DNA from: Deroplatys truncata
Taxonomy: Eukaryota > Arthropoda > Insecta > Mantodea > Mantidae
DNA: 64,000 bases
NCBI GenBank assembly: GCA_030765065.1
Contig: CM060977.1
Location: forward strand, 131,568,295 to 131,632,294
Direction: 5' to 3'
Below the pieces are notes generated by a model that was not told the origin of the DNA, did no database searches, and saw only the letters and a list, made by a program, of their open reading frames with translations. Made by a program: the position numbers and the translations under genes. Each line of letters opens with the position of its first letter. Position 1 is the stretch's first letter. Positions 21,486-32,153 of this stretch are shown here, piece by piece.

Positions 21486-22370
21486 TTTTTACTTTCTCTA
21501 CTACGTATAGTAAGTAGGGAAGTATTGTATTCCACTCAAAAATTCGATACGAGATTTCACTGGAAATATATGTTTTGAGACCCCCTGAATCCAAAAAGCA
21601 ATTTTGGAAACATGTCCGTGTGTGCGTCTGTGTGTGTCAGTGTGTCTGTAAACAGCATAACTCAGAAATCAAAAGTCGGATAAACACCAAACTTGGTATT
21701 TAGGTTCAGTATCTTCCAGAGATGCGACACGAAGGTTTTCAAGAAAATCCTCCCACCCCATATTACCCTTTACATGGAACATTTTTCGAAAATGTTAATT
21801 TTCTCAAAAATGGCTCTAACGATTTTGAATAAAGTATCATATATTTAAGATATTTTAATGACAAATAAAATGGTTATCTTGAATTTTTTGGGAATGTCTC
21901 CAAAGGTATTCTTCATTGTGAACGACTTTTGCATAACTGGTAAACCATAAGAGATAGACAAAATTTTACTATACAAAAAAATGTAGATCGCGTTAAAATA
22001 CACAATTTATGTCATATACATTTATTTTGTTGAGTGAACCATTTTCGAGATATTGCTTGTTATTCCCTTACATTTTCCAATACTTATACTTTTTCTCAAA
22101 TGGGAATTCGTTATTCATTTTTTTTATTTTTATTATTATTTTTTGTTTTTCCCTGGTAATACAAAGAGAATGGAATACTGCACACAGCAACCAGATCTTA
22201 AAATATTTAATTATTGCTTAAAGCCTACCAATTCCCCTGGCATCTACAAGAAAATTAGCAATAAGATTAACATCTCGATATCTCGATTAACATTAGGCAT
22301 ATGGAGAATAAGCGTTTGTAAAAATAGTTTGTACAAGAGTAGAGAAAGTCATGTGAGTGTAACACATCAA
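21486..22370 (+). mobile_element. Family-A repeat A2
   Basis: Starts TTTTTACTTTCTCTACTACG and ends AGTGTAACACATCA. The GT microsatellite is short here (about 21618-21648). It lies inside the Tigger relic near its right end and is therefore younger. Confidence 0.8.
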
Positions 22371-22418
22371 AAATTGTTTAAATAAAGTAAAACTTGTGCC
22401 AACTTGTCCTCCCCTACA

Positions 22419-22781
22419 CAAGAACTCACAGCAAGAGTTCTCTGAACTAGGACCAGCAGAATTTGTTGAGCACGTGTGGGACAAGTCAATTCTTACGTAT
22501 ACGCAAAACATTAACATTCTGAAAAGGTTTGCTGGTTTGTATGCTTGTTAAGCTTCTTTGGGACAGAGTCTTTACTGCCTCATGATTTATTATTAACATT
22601 TTAAATAAGACGTTTGAACTGCAGAAGGAGCCACAAGAACAGCAGAGGAATGTCAAGTGTTTTATAGTGTTATAAACGAGGTATTCCATGTGGATGCGCG
22701 TAACATTCGCATAAGACCTTAATTTACTGTCGCCAAATTTGTTCCAATACAAGTTTCACGTCCTATACTGAGTTCATTGTA
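22419..22781. other. Unassigned spacer
   Basis: No recognised feature; the 88-residue minus frame here matches nothing I know. Confidence 0.4.
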
Positions 22782-23033
22782 CAGTGGCCCCAAAAGGTAA
22801 AAGCGGAAATAAGATGTTAGTAGCCTATTTTATCCGATGCTGACATGTAAGAAACAATTCAATGAGAAAGGGAGGGCGAAAGGGGGATGGAGAGAATTTG
22901 TTATCGTGAAGGTCACTAACAAAAAATATCGTAAGAACAGGTTCAGTATATCGATATTGGGAAACGTATACATAGGTACTATATCTTAACTACTGAACAT
23001 TTCTCTTTTCCGTTTTTACCTTTGGGGCCACTG
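22782..23033. mobile_element. MITE L, about 252 bp
   Basis: The left terminus CAGTGGCCCCAAAAGGTAAA is matched by the inverted right terminus (CAGTGGCCCCAAAGGTAAAA), continuing for about 28 bp with one gap and one mismatch. TA precedes the left end; the right flank is CA, perhaps mutated. Non-coding. Confidence 0.75.
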
Positions 23034-23065
23034 CACAGCATACTAAATTCTCACCTAATAATAAT

Positions 23066-23385
23066 AATAAATAATAACCACGTGGCGCTACAGCCCATGG
23101 AGGATCGACTGATGGCCTCACGCCCATGTATGCACGGCAAAGTTGGGCATTCATCAATCGATACGAGATGTGTCCAGCATCACGCATCCCCCCAGACAGA
23201 ATGTTGGTCTCCGTGGCCGAGATTGCTGCCTATCTGAGCTCCTCACTTTCCTTACAATGCTGAGTGGGCACTGGTCCTATATCAGAACTTAAAATCCGCA
23301 CCGCGATGGGTAGGATCGAACTGTATCCGTGTCCGGGAACAAGAGCTCCACGCTCTAGCCCACAGCGTCATGGCGCAGGACCAAT
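23066..23385 (-). mobile_element. SINE M (tRNA-headed)
   Basis: On the minus strand it starts with GCGCCATGACGCTGTGGGCT and has a tRNA-like B box (AGTTCGATCCTACC), with a body of about 250 bp. It ends at the plus-strand left in a TTATTATT-type tail (ATAATAATAATAAATAATAA). The 71-residue plus frame over it is a shadow. Only one copy is in this window, so the ends are approximate. Confidence 0.5.
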
Positions 23386-23938
23386 TCTCACCTGCTCTGT
23401 CACTTAATTCTAACAAGGATCAAGATAGTAGCACTTTTAAGTATCTCAATACAGTTTAACAAAAAACATAGGCTTTCAGCGAACAACTCTATTGACAGAT
23501 GGCAAAACCTGGACAAAGTTGCTAAAAATGCCGTTAAAAGGATCTCCAATAATAATTGCATACTTTTATACGAAAGTTATCCACAGGACGGATAAAAACT
23601 TTTTATGTGAATGGATGTGACGATGAGAATGCTTTCAGTCTGACGTAGTTTTTAATAAAATAATAAGAACCTAACAGAAAGAATGGTGGATACAAGGGAC
23701 TGTAAAATTACTGACTTATTCTATTAAACAAATGTAACTGAATTATAATACTAAATAAACCAAGTGCCTTGTATGCGTATGGTTATGGCTATTCGAAAGA
23801 GAGCTTCGCCCACCTTCGTGATATGGGAGCAGTGCCTTATAATCAGCAATTGAGGTGATTCGCCTGAACAAAGGCTTTTGCCGGGGTTTTCCCTTATCGT
23901 GTGCGGACAGTAACTCTAAGTCTTTTTGGATTTCGGGG
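23386..23938. other. Unassigned spacer
   Basis: AT-rich; no recognised feature. Confidence 0.45.
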
Positions 23939-23949
23939 CAATTTGAGGA

Positions 23950-24246
23950 AATTGAAATTAAACTGAGTTTTATTTATGGACGCTCTTTAACTGCTGTGGT
24001 CCTTAGCGTCCCATTCCATATTGGGCTTGAAAGACCGGAAATTTTGCTCAGAGACATTTTTATCAGACTTGAGGTTCTTTTACATGCCGTAAATCTACGG
24101 GACCACCGGCTTTACTTCCCTTCCGAAGGAAGCCATGCTAAGTATTTTTACGCCCGAAAAAATCCATCGCCCTCCGCCGGGTTTGAACCCGCGACCTTGG
24201 GAATTAAGAAGCTAGCATGGTAACCACTACACCACAGAGGACGACA
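23950..24246 (-). mobile_element. SINE S3, nearly full length, 11-bp target duplication
   Basis: Flanked by CAATTTGAGGA at 23939-23949 and 24247-24257. The minus strand begins GTGTCGTCCTCTGTGGTGTA, with B box GGGTTCAAACCCGGC, and ends in the AATAAAACTCAG tail. The head is tRNA-like with a clear A box (TGTAGTGGTTACC). Confidence 0.85.
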
Positions 24247-24257
24247 CAATTTGAGGA

Positions 24258-24794
24258 TACATTTGACTACAACCATCCATTCACACTCCGATATGACTTG
24301 CCGGTTAAATGACGTTAAACCTGCCGAAAAGGTCTGACTGGAAGAATGCTTATTAATTGCATATGTGAAACATGACTATTAAAAATGTGAGTATAAGAGA
24401 CCTATGATTATCAGTCAAATAAAATCAACACGAAACCTTAAAAAGTATCCTTCAGGCTCGCTTTCATCTGAAATGGCACACCACGAACCAACTATTCATA
24501 AAACCTTCTATATTTTCATTGTTACATTACTGCAGCCTGCATGCTTAAATAGTTAATCTCCTTCGACTTTCATAAGAAACTAGATGCAAGATTCACATAG
24601 ATGGTTCTCGAACCTGAAAGTATTACAAGTGTCATAAATTAGTCCCATATTCAGGACAAGTTCTACTCTGCTAAAAACCTTGGTGAACTCAGAGTTCATG
24701 CAAAACTTTTCAATAGAGAATCGTATATTTTATTTAAAGGACAGTTAAAGACTTTTGTCTCAAAATACTCAACAAGACTCCAATAAATAAATAT
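24258..24794. other. Unassigned spacer
   Basis: AT-rich; no recognised feature. Confidence 0.4.
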
Positions 24795-24965
24795 TTTGTT
24801 TCTTAACGACGCCGTCATTGCAAGGATTATATCAGCGCCGCCGGGGTGCCGGAATTTCGTCCCGCAGGAACGTTTACAGAGGCTGTCACTTTTAAACACA
24901 CTTAAAAACCATCGGTTTCGCCCGGGTTTGAACCCGCGACCATGAGATCAGAAGGCTAGCGCTTA
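24795..24965 (-). mobile_element. SINE R fragment (tRNA-headed)
   Basis: The minus strand shows the B-box segment GGGTTTGAACCC reversed within CGCCCGGGTTTGAACCCGCG. A CACTTAAA and CCGGAATTTCGTCCCGCAGG body follows. The sequence resembles a widespread arthropod SINE type with a GCCGGAATTT..TCCCGCAGGA core, from memory. Single copy here; ends approximate. Confidence 0.5.
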
Positions 24966-25157
24966 AGATAATAGAATAATCGGTAGAAATCGTCAAAGTT
25001 TGTGAACGCCGAAACATTTTATGAAGTAAGGAAATGCCGAGAACAAAGTTAGCTACAACTTGCTGAATATGGATTTTACAGCAGGTAAGTTGTGTTTAAA
25101 GAAGGTTCAGAAAATATTCAACAACCACGCGGTGAGCCTAACAATCACAATATATTA

Positions 25158-26228
25158 CAGTCGAACTTGGCTAATTCGAAGTTGAAGGGACCAAGAAAGA
25201 AAATGGAATTATTCAAGATTTCGAATTACAAAAGTTTGATTTTTTAAAATTGTTTTTAATTAAAACAGGTCTAAATTAAATGAAATTATAGGAAGGACAA
25301 CATTACAGTGTGTACTTACAGTTTTGTGATGTTAAAACTCAGGTTCAGTTCAGATTCAAAGTTTTTTAAGGAAACTTGGTATCTTTGTTTGTTCCTTAGC
25401 ATTTAACTTTTGATTCACACAAAACACTTCTAGTTTATTGAGTGATTGGAACATTGTTTCACAAACATTTTCTTGTCTCTCAACATAACACCTCAATTGT
25501 TGTAAGTGATCCATGGCCTCAGCAATTGTAGGAATTGTTTTCACGGGCTATTCTGGTTCTTCTTCATCTGAAGATAGGGCTGCAGTTTGTGTGTTCATGA
25601 CGTCGCCCAAAATGTCTGCATCGGTTAGCTCCCCACAAATTGCCAATTCATCGTCCATGTGCACAAAATCCTCATAGGGAACACCAGTTTCAGAATTTAC
25701 ATCTTCCCAGTATTCAAGTGTAGGCGCAATCGTTTCATTTTGTACAAGACCTTCAAGTCCAATATGACAGAAGCTCACTTTACTGCACGGGAAGTTATAG
25801 GCAGGCAGAATGACCGCAGGTAGACAATGGACTGGGTGCAGTGTTCACAATGACAAGTGCCTTGTATGAGGCTGGGGGCTGGCAACAAGTTCCTAGAATT
25901 GCACAAAGAAGCTTGAGTAATCAACATTCCTTACCAGCAGGAGAGGGAATTACAATATGATGAATTTCCTGGAATTTAGCAAGGGAAGGAAATGGGACCA
26001 CAGTACAGTACATGAAGTACATTTCCTGGAATTTATCCAGCAAGTTTCACTAACTTATAATTTTTTCAGTCATTCTCGTTGACTATTATATCGAATTATC
26101 CAAAAGAAATATCGATTTACAGAAGGCGTTTTAACATGCTTTGTATAGGAATGTCAAGCGACCATGCTAAACGCTCGAATTATCCACAATTTCGAATTAA
26201 AAACGATCGAATTAATCAAGTTCAACTG
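25158..26228 (-). mobile_element. Tigger-family DNA transposon, internally deleted
   Basis: The left end CAGTCGAACTTGGCTAATTC is matched by the inverted right end (CAGTTGAACTTGATTAATTC), with TA at 25156-25157 and 26229-26230. Secondary AATTATCC/AATTCGAA motifs recur near both ends. The minus strand keeps only a C-terminal transposase piece at 25356-25778. At 1071 bp it is about half the usual Tigger length, so the HTH and DDE regions are deleted. Confidence 0.75.
25356..25778 (-). pseudogene. Tigger transposase C-terminal region with one stop
   Basis: Two minus frames in the same phase are separated only by a TAG near 25546. The upstream part has acidic blocks (YEDFVHMDDELAICGELTDA and LSSDEEEPE). 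The downstream part reads AEAMDHLQQLRCYVERQENV and FQSLNKLEVF. Tigger/pogo proteins end in this way: an acidic linker, then a leucine-rich helical tail. The reading frame is otherwise open for about 140 codons, so decay is modest. The catalytic domain is absent. Family assignment is from motif style and the Tigger-like terminal repeats around it. Confidence 0.6.
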
Positions 26229-26675
26229 TAATAATAAAAACATCTAGCAAACACTTCAATACTATGTTTACACATTCATAACAAAAACCGGTAGGATGTA
26301 ATTTATGACTCGTTTTGCGACAGAGGTCCTTTAGTACAGCCTGAATCTGCAGAAGGCCGCGGCTGGTGGGCTGCTGCCCAAAAAGAACGAGATGGCAGCT
26401 ACCATCATTTAACATCCACGTTTCAAAAAAAGCACACTATGAACTTACGAATATCACGTTTCATGTAAAATGCTGCATTATCTCTAAGAAAAGTTTATAA
26501 ATAAACTCAACATACTGTTAAAAACGGAAACATTTACGGTAAGACTTTCCAAGGCATCTTCATCAGCATAGCGAGCCGCGCTTTTTAAGGTGGACAGCCT
26601 GAGAGAAGCCGGGACAATGCGTCATGCAAGCAGAGGACTCTGCTACTCGTGAAAGTGGTCTTGGATTAAAAACAA
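26229..26675. other. Unassigned spacer
   Basis: No recognised feature. Confidence 0.4.
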
Positions 26676-27455
26676 ATCTGATGTGTTACACTCACATGAC
26701 TTTCTCTACTCTTGTAAAACTATTTTTACAAACGCTTATTCTCCATATGCTTCATATTAATCGAGATATCCAGATGTTAATCTTATTGCTAATTTTCTTG
26801 TAGATGCAAGGGGAATTGGTAAGCTTTAAGCGATAGTCAAATGTTTGAAGAGCTGGTTGCTATGTGGAGTATAGGTATTGGAAAATTTAAGGGAATAACA
26901 AGCAATATCTCGAAAATGGTTCACTCGACAAAAAAATGTATGACATAAATGGTGTATTTTAACGCGATCTACATTTTTTGTGTAGCAAAATTCTGTCTAT
27001 CTCTTATGGTTTACGAGTAATGCAAAACCTCGTTCACAATGAAGAATACTTTTGGAGACATACCCAGAAAATTCGAGATATGCAGTTCATTTGCCACAAA
27101 AATGTCTTAAATTTATGGTATTTTATTCAAAATCGTAGAGAGCCATTTTTGAGAAATTTAAAATTTTCGAAAAATGTTCCATGTAAACGGTAAACTGGGG
27201 TGGGGGAATTTCTTGAAAACCTTCGTGTCGCATCTCTGGAAGATACTAAACCTAAATACCAAGTTTGGTGTTTATGCGACTGTTCGTTTCTGAGTTATGC
27301 TGTTCACAGACACACACACGGACATGTTTCCAGAAATGCTTTATATGCATTCAGTGCACCCCAAAACATGTATTTCCTGTGAAATCTCGGTATCGAATTT
27401 TTGGGTGGAATGCAATACTTCCCCTACTTACTATACGTAGTAGAGAAAGTAAAAA
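26676..27455 (-). mobile_element. Family-A repeat A3
   Basis: On the plus strand it begins AATCTGATGTGTTACACTCA and ends TACGTAGTAGAGAAAGTAAA. The AC/GT microsatellite is short (about 27308-27322). It carries a shortened middle compared with A9. The RLFVSELCCS frame here is the recurrent antisense shadow of the family. Confidence 0.8.
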
Positions 27456-27952
27456 TGTGTGTTTACAAATTAATATTTTGTTAGTCTTCTAAAGAAAATT
27501 ATTACTATTAAAGATAAGTATATAACCTACTATTTTGACAATGACATTTATAGATTTTTGTGCAGCCTTATTAGATGTATTTTCCTCTTGAATCTAATAT
27601 ACAGAGTGTATCATAATTAATAGTGCAAACTGAAACGGTTGAAAGTATACGATAATAGAAGCAAAAACGTTCCAGTAAACATGGGACCGCAAACGAGTCA
27701 TGTGCGAGATAATTACAAATGTGTAATTACAAACCGCTACTGACTTCATTAAGCAACATCTTGCTAATTAGTACACATGGATTTGAAAAGTAGACTTCGT
27801 TAATTCTAATTTGTCTCAAAATTCACTCAAAGCATAAGTTAACAAGGAATACGATTCTACTTTAGTATGTTAAATGTTATTAACACTGTACACTCTTACT
27901 ATTCAAGGAGGTGTTCAAAGTGTCGTCCTTGCATCTGGATTCAATACTGCAC

Positions 27953-28300
27953 TTAGTTTCGAATTCTTCCAAACATTCCCGGGTCATCTCGGAATTCTTG
28001 ACAACCACGTACAATTCTCTGCTGGAGTACTTCAACTGTATCAACGGAAGTGCTATACACTGCAGTTTTGAGATGACACCATACAGAAAAATCCAAAGGA
28101 TTCAGATCAGGTGATCGTGGAGGCCAAGGTACAGACCCTCCTCGACCTATCCGCCTTGGAGCGTATCTCCACCGTAGATGTCTTCTTACAGTAGTAGCAA
28201 AATGTGCCGGTGCTTCATCATGCATGTACACATAGTTCGACGTTGTTCAAGGGAAACATCCTCAAGCAATTCACGTCATTGGCGTCTCATAACAACACAT
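27953..28300 (-). pseudogene. Transposase DDE domain fragment (mariner superfamily)
   Basis: The minus strand reads ELLEDVSLEQRR in one frame and then MYMHDEAPAHFATTVRRHL in the next. It continues RRIGRGGSVPWPPRSPDLNP, then LDFSVWCHLKTAVYSTSVDT. In this group HDGAPAHF carries the second catalytic aspartate (HDEAPAHF here keeps D), and SPDLNPLDFFLWG surrounds the third acidic residue (the D of LDF). The frame is open for 92 codons, so the C-terminal half is well kept. The first catalytic region and the DNA-binding domain are deleted, so the copy is inactive. Confidence 0.75.
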
Positions 28301-28354
28301 TCGCAATAATAAATCTCGCACACTACCTGCTTACGGATCCATCTTTACTGGAAC

Positions 28355-29299
28355 TTTTTACTTTCTCTACTACGTATAGGAAGTAGGGGAAGTATTGTAT
28401 TGCATCCAAAAATTCGATACCGAGATTTCGCCGAAAATACATGTTTTGGGACCCCCTGAATCCAAATAAAGCATTTTTGGAAACATGTCCGTGTGTGTGT
28501 GTCTTTGAACAGCATAACTCAGAAACGAACAGTCGGATAAACACCAAACTTGGTATGTAGGTTCAGTATCTTCCAGAGATGCGACACGAAGGTTTTCAAG
28601 AAAATCCCCCCACCCCAGATTACCCTTTACATGATATATTTTTCGAAAATTTTAATCTTCTCAAAAATGGCTCTAACGGTTTTGAATAAAATACCACAAG
28701 TTTAGGACATTTTTATGGCAAATAAAATGTATATCTCGAATGTTTTGGGAATGTCTCCTAAAGTATTCTTCATTGTGAATGACTTTTGCATAACTGGTAA
28801 AACCATAAGAGATAGACAAACTGTTACTACACAAAAAATGCAAATCGCGTTAAAATACACAATTTATGTAATATACATTTTTTTGTTGTTGAGTGAACCA
28901 TTTTCGAGATATTGCTTGTTATTCCCTTAAATTTTTTAATACTTATTTTCTCAAATGGGAATTCGTTATTCATTTTTTTGTCTTGGATATGCAAAGAGTA
29001 TTAATCTGTGGCAAAGAGAATGGTGTTGCACCTAGCAACCAGCTATTAAGATATCTGTCGATGCTTAAAGGCTACTTACTGTATTATTGCCCTTGCAATT
29101 ACAAATCATGGGGAACATAGTAGCGATATTAAGCGATATTCAAATATTTTTTAGAACTGTGTAAAACGTAATTGTCTTTGCAGGCCAAAAGATCGTTTCT
29201 GCAACTGTTTATCTCGATTAATATGAAATAGAGAATAAGAGTTTGTAAAAATAGTTTGTACAAGAGTAGAGAAAGTCATGTGAGTGTAACACAACAGAT
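28355..29299 (+). mobile_element. Family-A repeat A4, nested in a mariner-type element
   Basis: Starts TTTTTACTTTCTCTACTACG and ends AGTGTAACACAACAGAT, with a short GT tract at 28491-28502. The host sequence on both sides can be compared with the other terminal repeat of the host transposon. Left flank TTTACTGGAAC and right flank GATTTGTCTC join to the host order without a duplicated target. This is the clearest view of the family's integration junctions. Confidence 0.82.
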
Positions 29300-29426
29300 G
29301 ATTTGTCTCTATTATCGTATACTTTCAACAATTTCTGTTTGCGCTATTATTTATGATGCAACCTGTATATTTTATCATTATAGGCCACAATATTTTGCCA
29401 TTTTGTACCATTAATCTGTACCACTT

Positions 29427-30001
29427 TACAGAAAAAAATCTTATGTAATACATTCACATGACTTTCTCTACCACTTTCGTTTATTAATGGGTACATAAAT
29501 TATTCTTATTAAAGCTTATTTTTATTCTACCACATTTTAACCCAAATAAGCCTTTGTAGAAATAACTATATTACACATTTCGTTATATATTCAAATGTTT
29601 AAAAACTACACGCTATATGCTGGCCTTACTGTTTCCATGCAAACGCGAAAACAACTTAATGTTGACAGGATATTTAAGAGAAAGCCCAAGAAACGAACAA
29701 TGCGAACCTTTATTAACGGATATTTCAGAAATAATTTATGCCATATAAAGAATAGCTGGAGGTAAGTGATTTTCTTGAAATACTTCGTGTCGCATCTTTG
29801 GAAAGTATGAACCTAAATACCAAGTTTCGTAAACACACACACAGGCCCCACTACACACAACGGCCTTTTTCTAAAACGCTTTGTTTTGGATTCAGGGGAC
29901 CTCAAAATATATATTTCAGGTGAAATCTCGATATCGAATTCTTGGGTGAATTGCAATACGTTCTCTAGGTGTCGTGTAGTGTACAGAAAGTAAAAATCAT
30001 G
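29427..30001 (-). mobile_element. Family-B repeat B5, internally deleted
   Basis: The plus strand begins AAAATCTTATGTAATACATT and ends ACAGAAAGTAAAAAT. It has the B-specific TTTATTAATGGGTAC, ACTGTTTCCATGC and TTATTAACGGATAT blocks. The centre is shortened. The AC tract is at about 29829-29842. Confidence 0.7.
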
Positions 30002-30031
30002 ATTCCTGCACATTTAAAGATGAGAGGTATA

Positions 30032-31277
30032 CACTATGTGATCAAAAGTATCCGGACACCCCACAAACATACGTTTTTCATCTTACGTGCATTGTGCTGC
30101 CATATACTGCCTGGTACTCATTATCCGCGACCTCAGTAGTCATTAGACATCGTGAAACAGCAGAATGGGACGCTCCATGGAACTCACGGACTTCGAACTG
30201 GTCAGGTGATTGGGTGTCACTTGTGTCAGAAGTCTGTACGCGAGATTTCCGCATTCCTAAACATCCCTAGGTCCACTATTTCTGATGTGATAGTGAAGTG
30301 GAAATGTGAAGGGACATGTACAGCACAAAAGCGTACAGGCCGATCTCGTCTGTTGACTGACAGAGACCGCCGGCATTTGGAGAGGGTCGTAAAGAGTAAT
30401 AGGCAGACATCTATCCAGACCATCACACAGGAATTCCAAACTGCATCAGGATCCTCTCCAAGTACTATGACAGTTAGGCGTGAGGTGAGAAACCTTGGAT
30501 TCCATGGTCGAGCGGCTGCTCATAAGCCACACATCACGCAGGAAAATGCCAAACAACGCCTCGCTTGGTGTAAGGAGCGTCAACATTACACGATTGAACA
30601 GTGGCAAAACGTTGTGTGGAGTGAACGAATCACGGTACACAATGTGGCGATCCGAAGGCAGGGTGTGGGTATGGCGAATGCCCGGTGAACGTCATCTGCC
30701 AACGTGTGTAGTGCGAACAGTGAAATTCGGAGGTGGTGGTGTTATGGTGTGGTCGTGTTTTTCCTGGAGGTGGCTTGCACCCCTTGTTGTTACGCGTGGC
30801 ACGATCACAGTGCAGACCTACATTGATACTTGAAGCACCTTCTTGCTTCCCAGTGTTGAAGAGCAATTCGGTGATGGTGATTGCATCTTTCAACACGATC
30901 GAGCAGCTGTTCATACTCCACGGGTTGTGGCGGAGTGGTTACACGACAATAAAATCCCTGTAATGGACTGGCCTGCACAGAGTCCTGACTTGAATCCTAT
31001 AGAACACCTTTGGGATGTTTTGGAACGCCGACTTCGCGGCAGGCCTCACCGACCTACATCGATACCTCTCCTCAGTTCCGCAATCCGTGAAGAATGGGCT
31101 GTCATTCCCCAAGAAACCGTCCAGCACCTGATTGAAAGTATGCCTGCGAGAGTGAACGCTGTCATCAAGGCTAAGGGTGGGCCAACCTATATTGACTTCC
31201 AGCATTACCGATGGAGGTCGCCACGAACTTGTACGTCATTTTCAGCCAGGTATTCGGATACTTTTGATCACGTAGTG
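30032..31277 (+). mobile_element. Tc1-like transposon copy 1 (defective)
   Basis: The left end CACTATGTGATCAAAAGTAT matches the inverted right end (CACTACGTGATCAAAAGTAT). TA duplications lie at 30030-30031 and 31278-31279. Its 1246 bp align end to end with copy 2 (36858-38108). The transposase gene inside is broken. Confidence 0.9.
30165..31195 (+). pseudogene. Tc1-like transposase, frameshifted
   Basis: It aligns with the 36992-38089 gene but has four defects. A base is missing near 30195 (GAACTGGTC against GAACGTGGTC). A base is added near 30625, just before the first catalytic Asp codon. There is a TGA stop at 30831-30833, and a shift close to the C-terminus near 31180. Later motifs remain: FQHDRAAVH with the second Asp, and SPDLNPIEHLWDVLERRL with the Glu, 34 residues apart. 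The EHLWDV here is closer to the usual Tc1 motif than the EYLLDV of copy 2. The protein would cut and rejoin DNA at TA sites; this copy cannot. Confidence 0.88.
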
Positions 31278-31279
31278 TA

Positions 31280-32153
31280 TTTTAGCCCATTTTAGGGGAA
31301 GATTTGCTCTGCATATTGGTACTAGTGTTAAGTATGGCAGCTCCTATGTACTCAAGTCAAGCGGTTTCTTTCTTTCGAAACATTTGTGAGTTTGTTTTCT
31401 TTATTTTTGCGTTTAACAACTTTTTCCGTGATGACATTTTGTGGTATATAAACGAATCGTTTACTGAGAAAATATTGAAGATAGCTAAATTAAATTTAGG
31501 ATGATAAAGCAAACCTCAGTTGTGGATGTGCTTTGTTATTAATAAGAATGTAGGTTATTATTTAAATAATTGGCATAAATTTCAATCAAAAGATTATACA
31601 ATGAAGAAAATAAAGAAACATTTTGTACAAGCATTTGAATGAACTTAGAAGGCAAGAGTCTATTATCAGTCTGATATCTTAAATAAGGTTCTGAGTTAAT
31701 GTGTCATGAATTTAGTAGATTTAACAGTGGCGGGATAGGGTTTTAATCTCCCCTTAAACCTTTGCAGAACTATTTTATTTCTATGTCTTTTGACAATATC
31801 GGCAGAAGTGTTGATCATCTTCAGTAAAACTGTCATTCAGATGTATTGAAATCTCTAGCAGATACATGTATTTAACATTCAGCACTTCGGTGCATGTGAC
31901 TGCTTCCTCCCGGTTTCCTTAGACTAGAGTTGCCAAGGTTGCATAGTGATGGCAGCAGCAAGAACGCTGCCACATTAGTTTGCTAAGGGGTTTTAAGAAT
32001 CTCTGCTGTAGAGCTATAGCAATTTGTTTCGGTGGCTCAAATGGGAAGTCGAATTCTTTCCGATACCTAACTGCTGTGTTTTTTTTTAACTTTATTGCCT
32101 TACGAAAATCACTGCAAGTTATTTGCGGCGTTGAGTTTGATGCCTCTGTGATA
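31280..32153. other. Unassigned spacer
   Basis: No recognised element. An 82-codon minus frame (31919-32167) overlaps the Harbinger left end but matches no family I know. Confidence 0.4.

Larger units (their letters stand above)
19052..22418 (+). mobile_element. Tigger/pogo-family DNA transposon relic with nested insertions
   Basis: The left end AGTAGGGGAGAGGGGGCAAG is matched in inverted orientation by the right end (plus strand ...AACTTGTCCTCCCCTAC). GGGGCAAGTTGGCAC-type motifs recur subterminally at both ends (about 19070-19100, 19405-19430, 21310-21350). TA precedes the left end at 19050-19051; the right flank is mutated. A plus-strand zinc-finger tail of a pogo-type transposase survives at 20850-21095. 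The rest is occupied by G1 (19557-19935), a MITE with SINE S2 (20197-20722) and A2 (21486-22370). The core DDE domain is gone. Confidence 0.6.
27602..29365 (-). mobile_element. Mariner-superfamily transposon with long TIRs, split by repeat A4
   Basis: The left end CAGAGTGTATCATAATTAAT pairs with the inverted right end (CAGGTTGCATCATAAATAAT). The similarity extends about 65 bp through GTTGAAAGTATACGATAATA. TA borders lie at 27600-27601 and 29366-29367. A transposase fragment is on the minus strand (27953-28300). A4 (28355-29299) is inserted inside one terminal repeat, just after the TTTACTGGAAC segment that also occurs, inverted, in the other arm. The N-terminal domain is missing. Confidence 0.75.
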
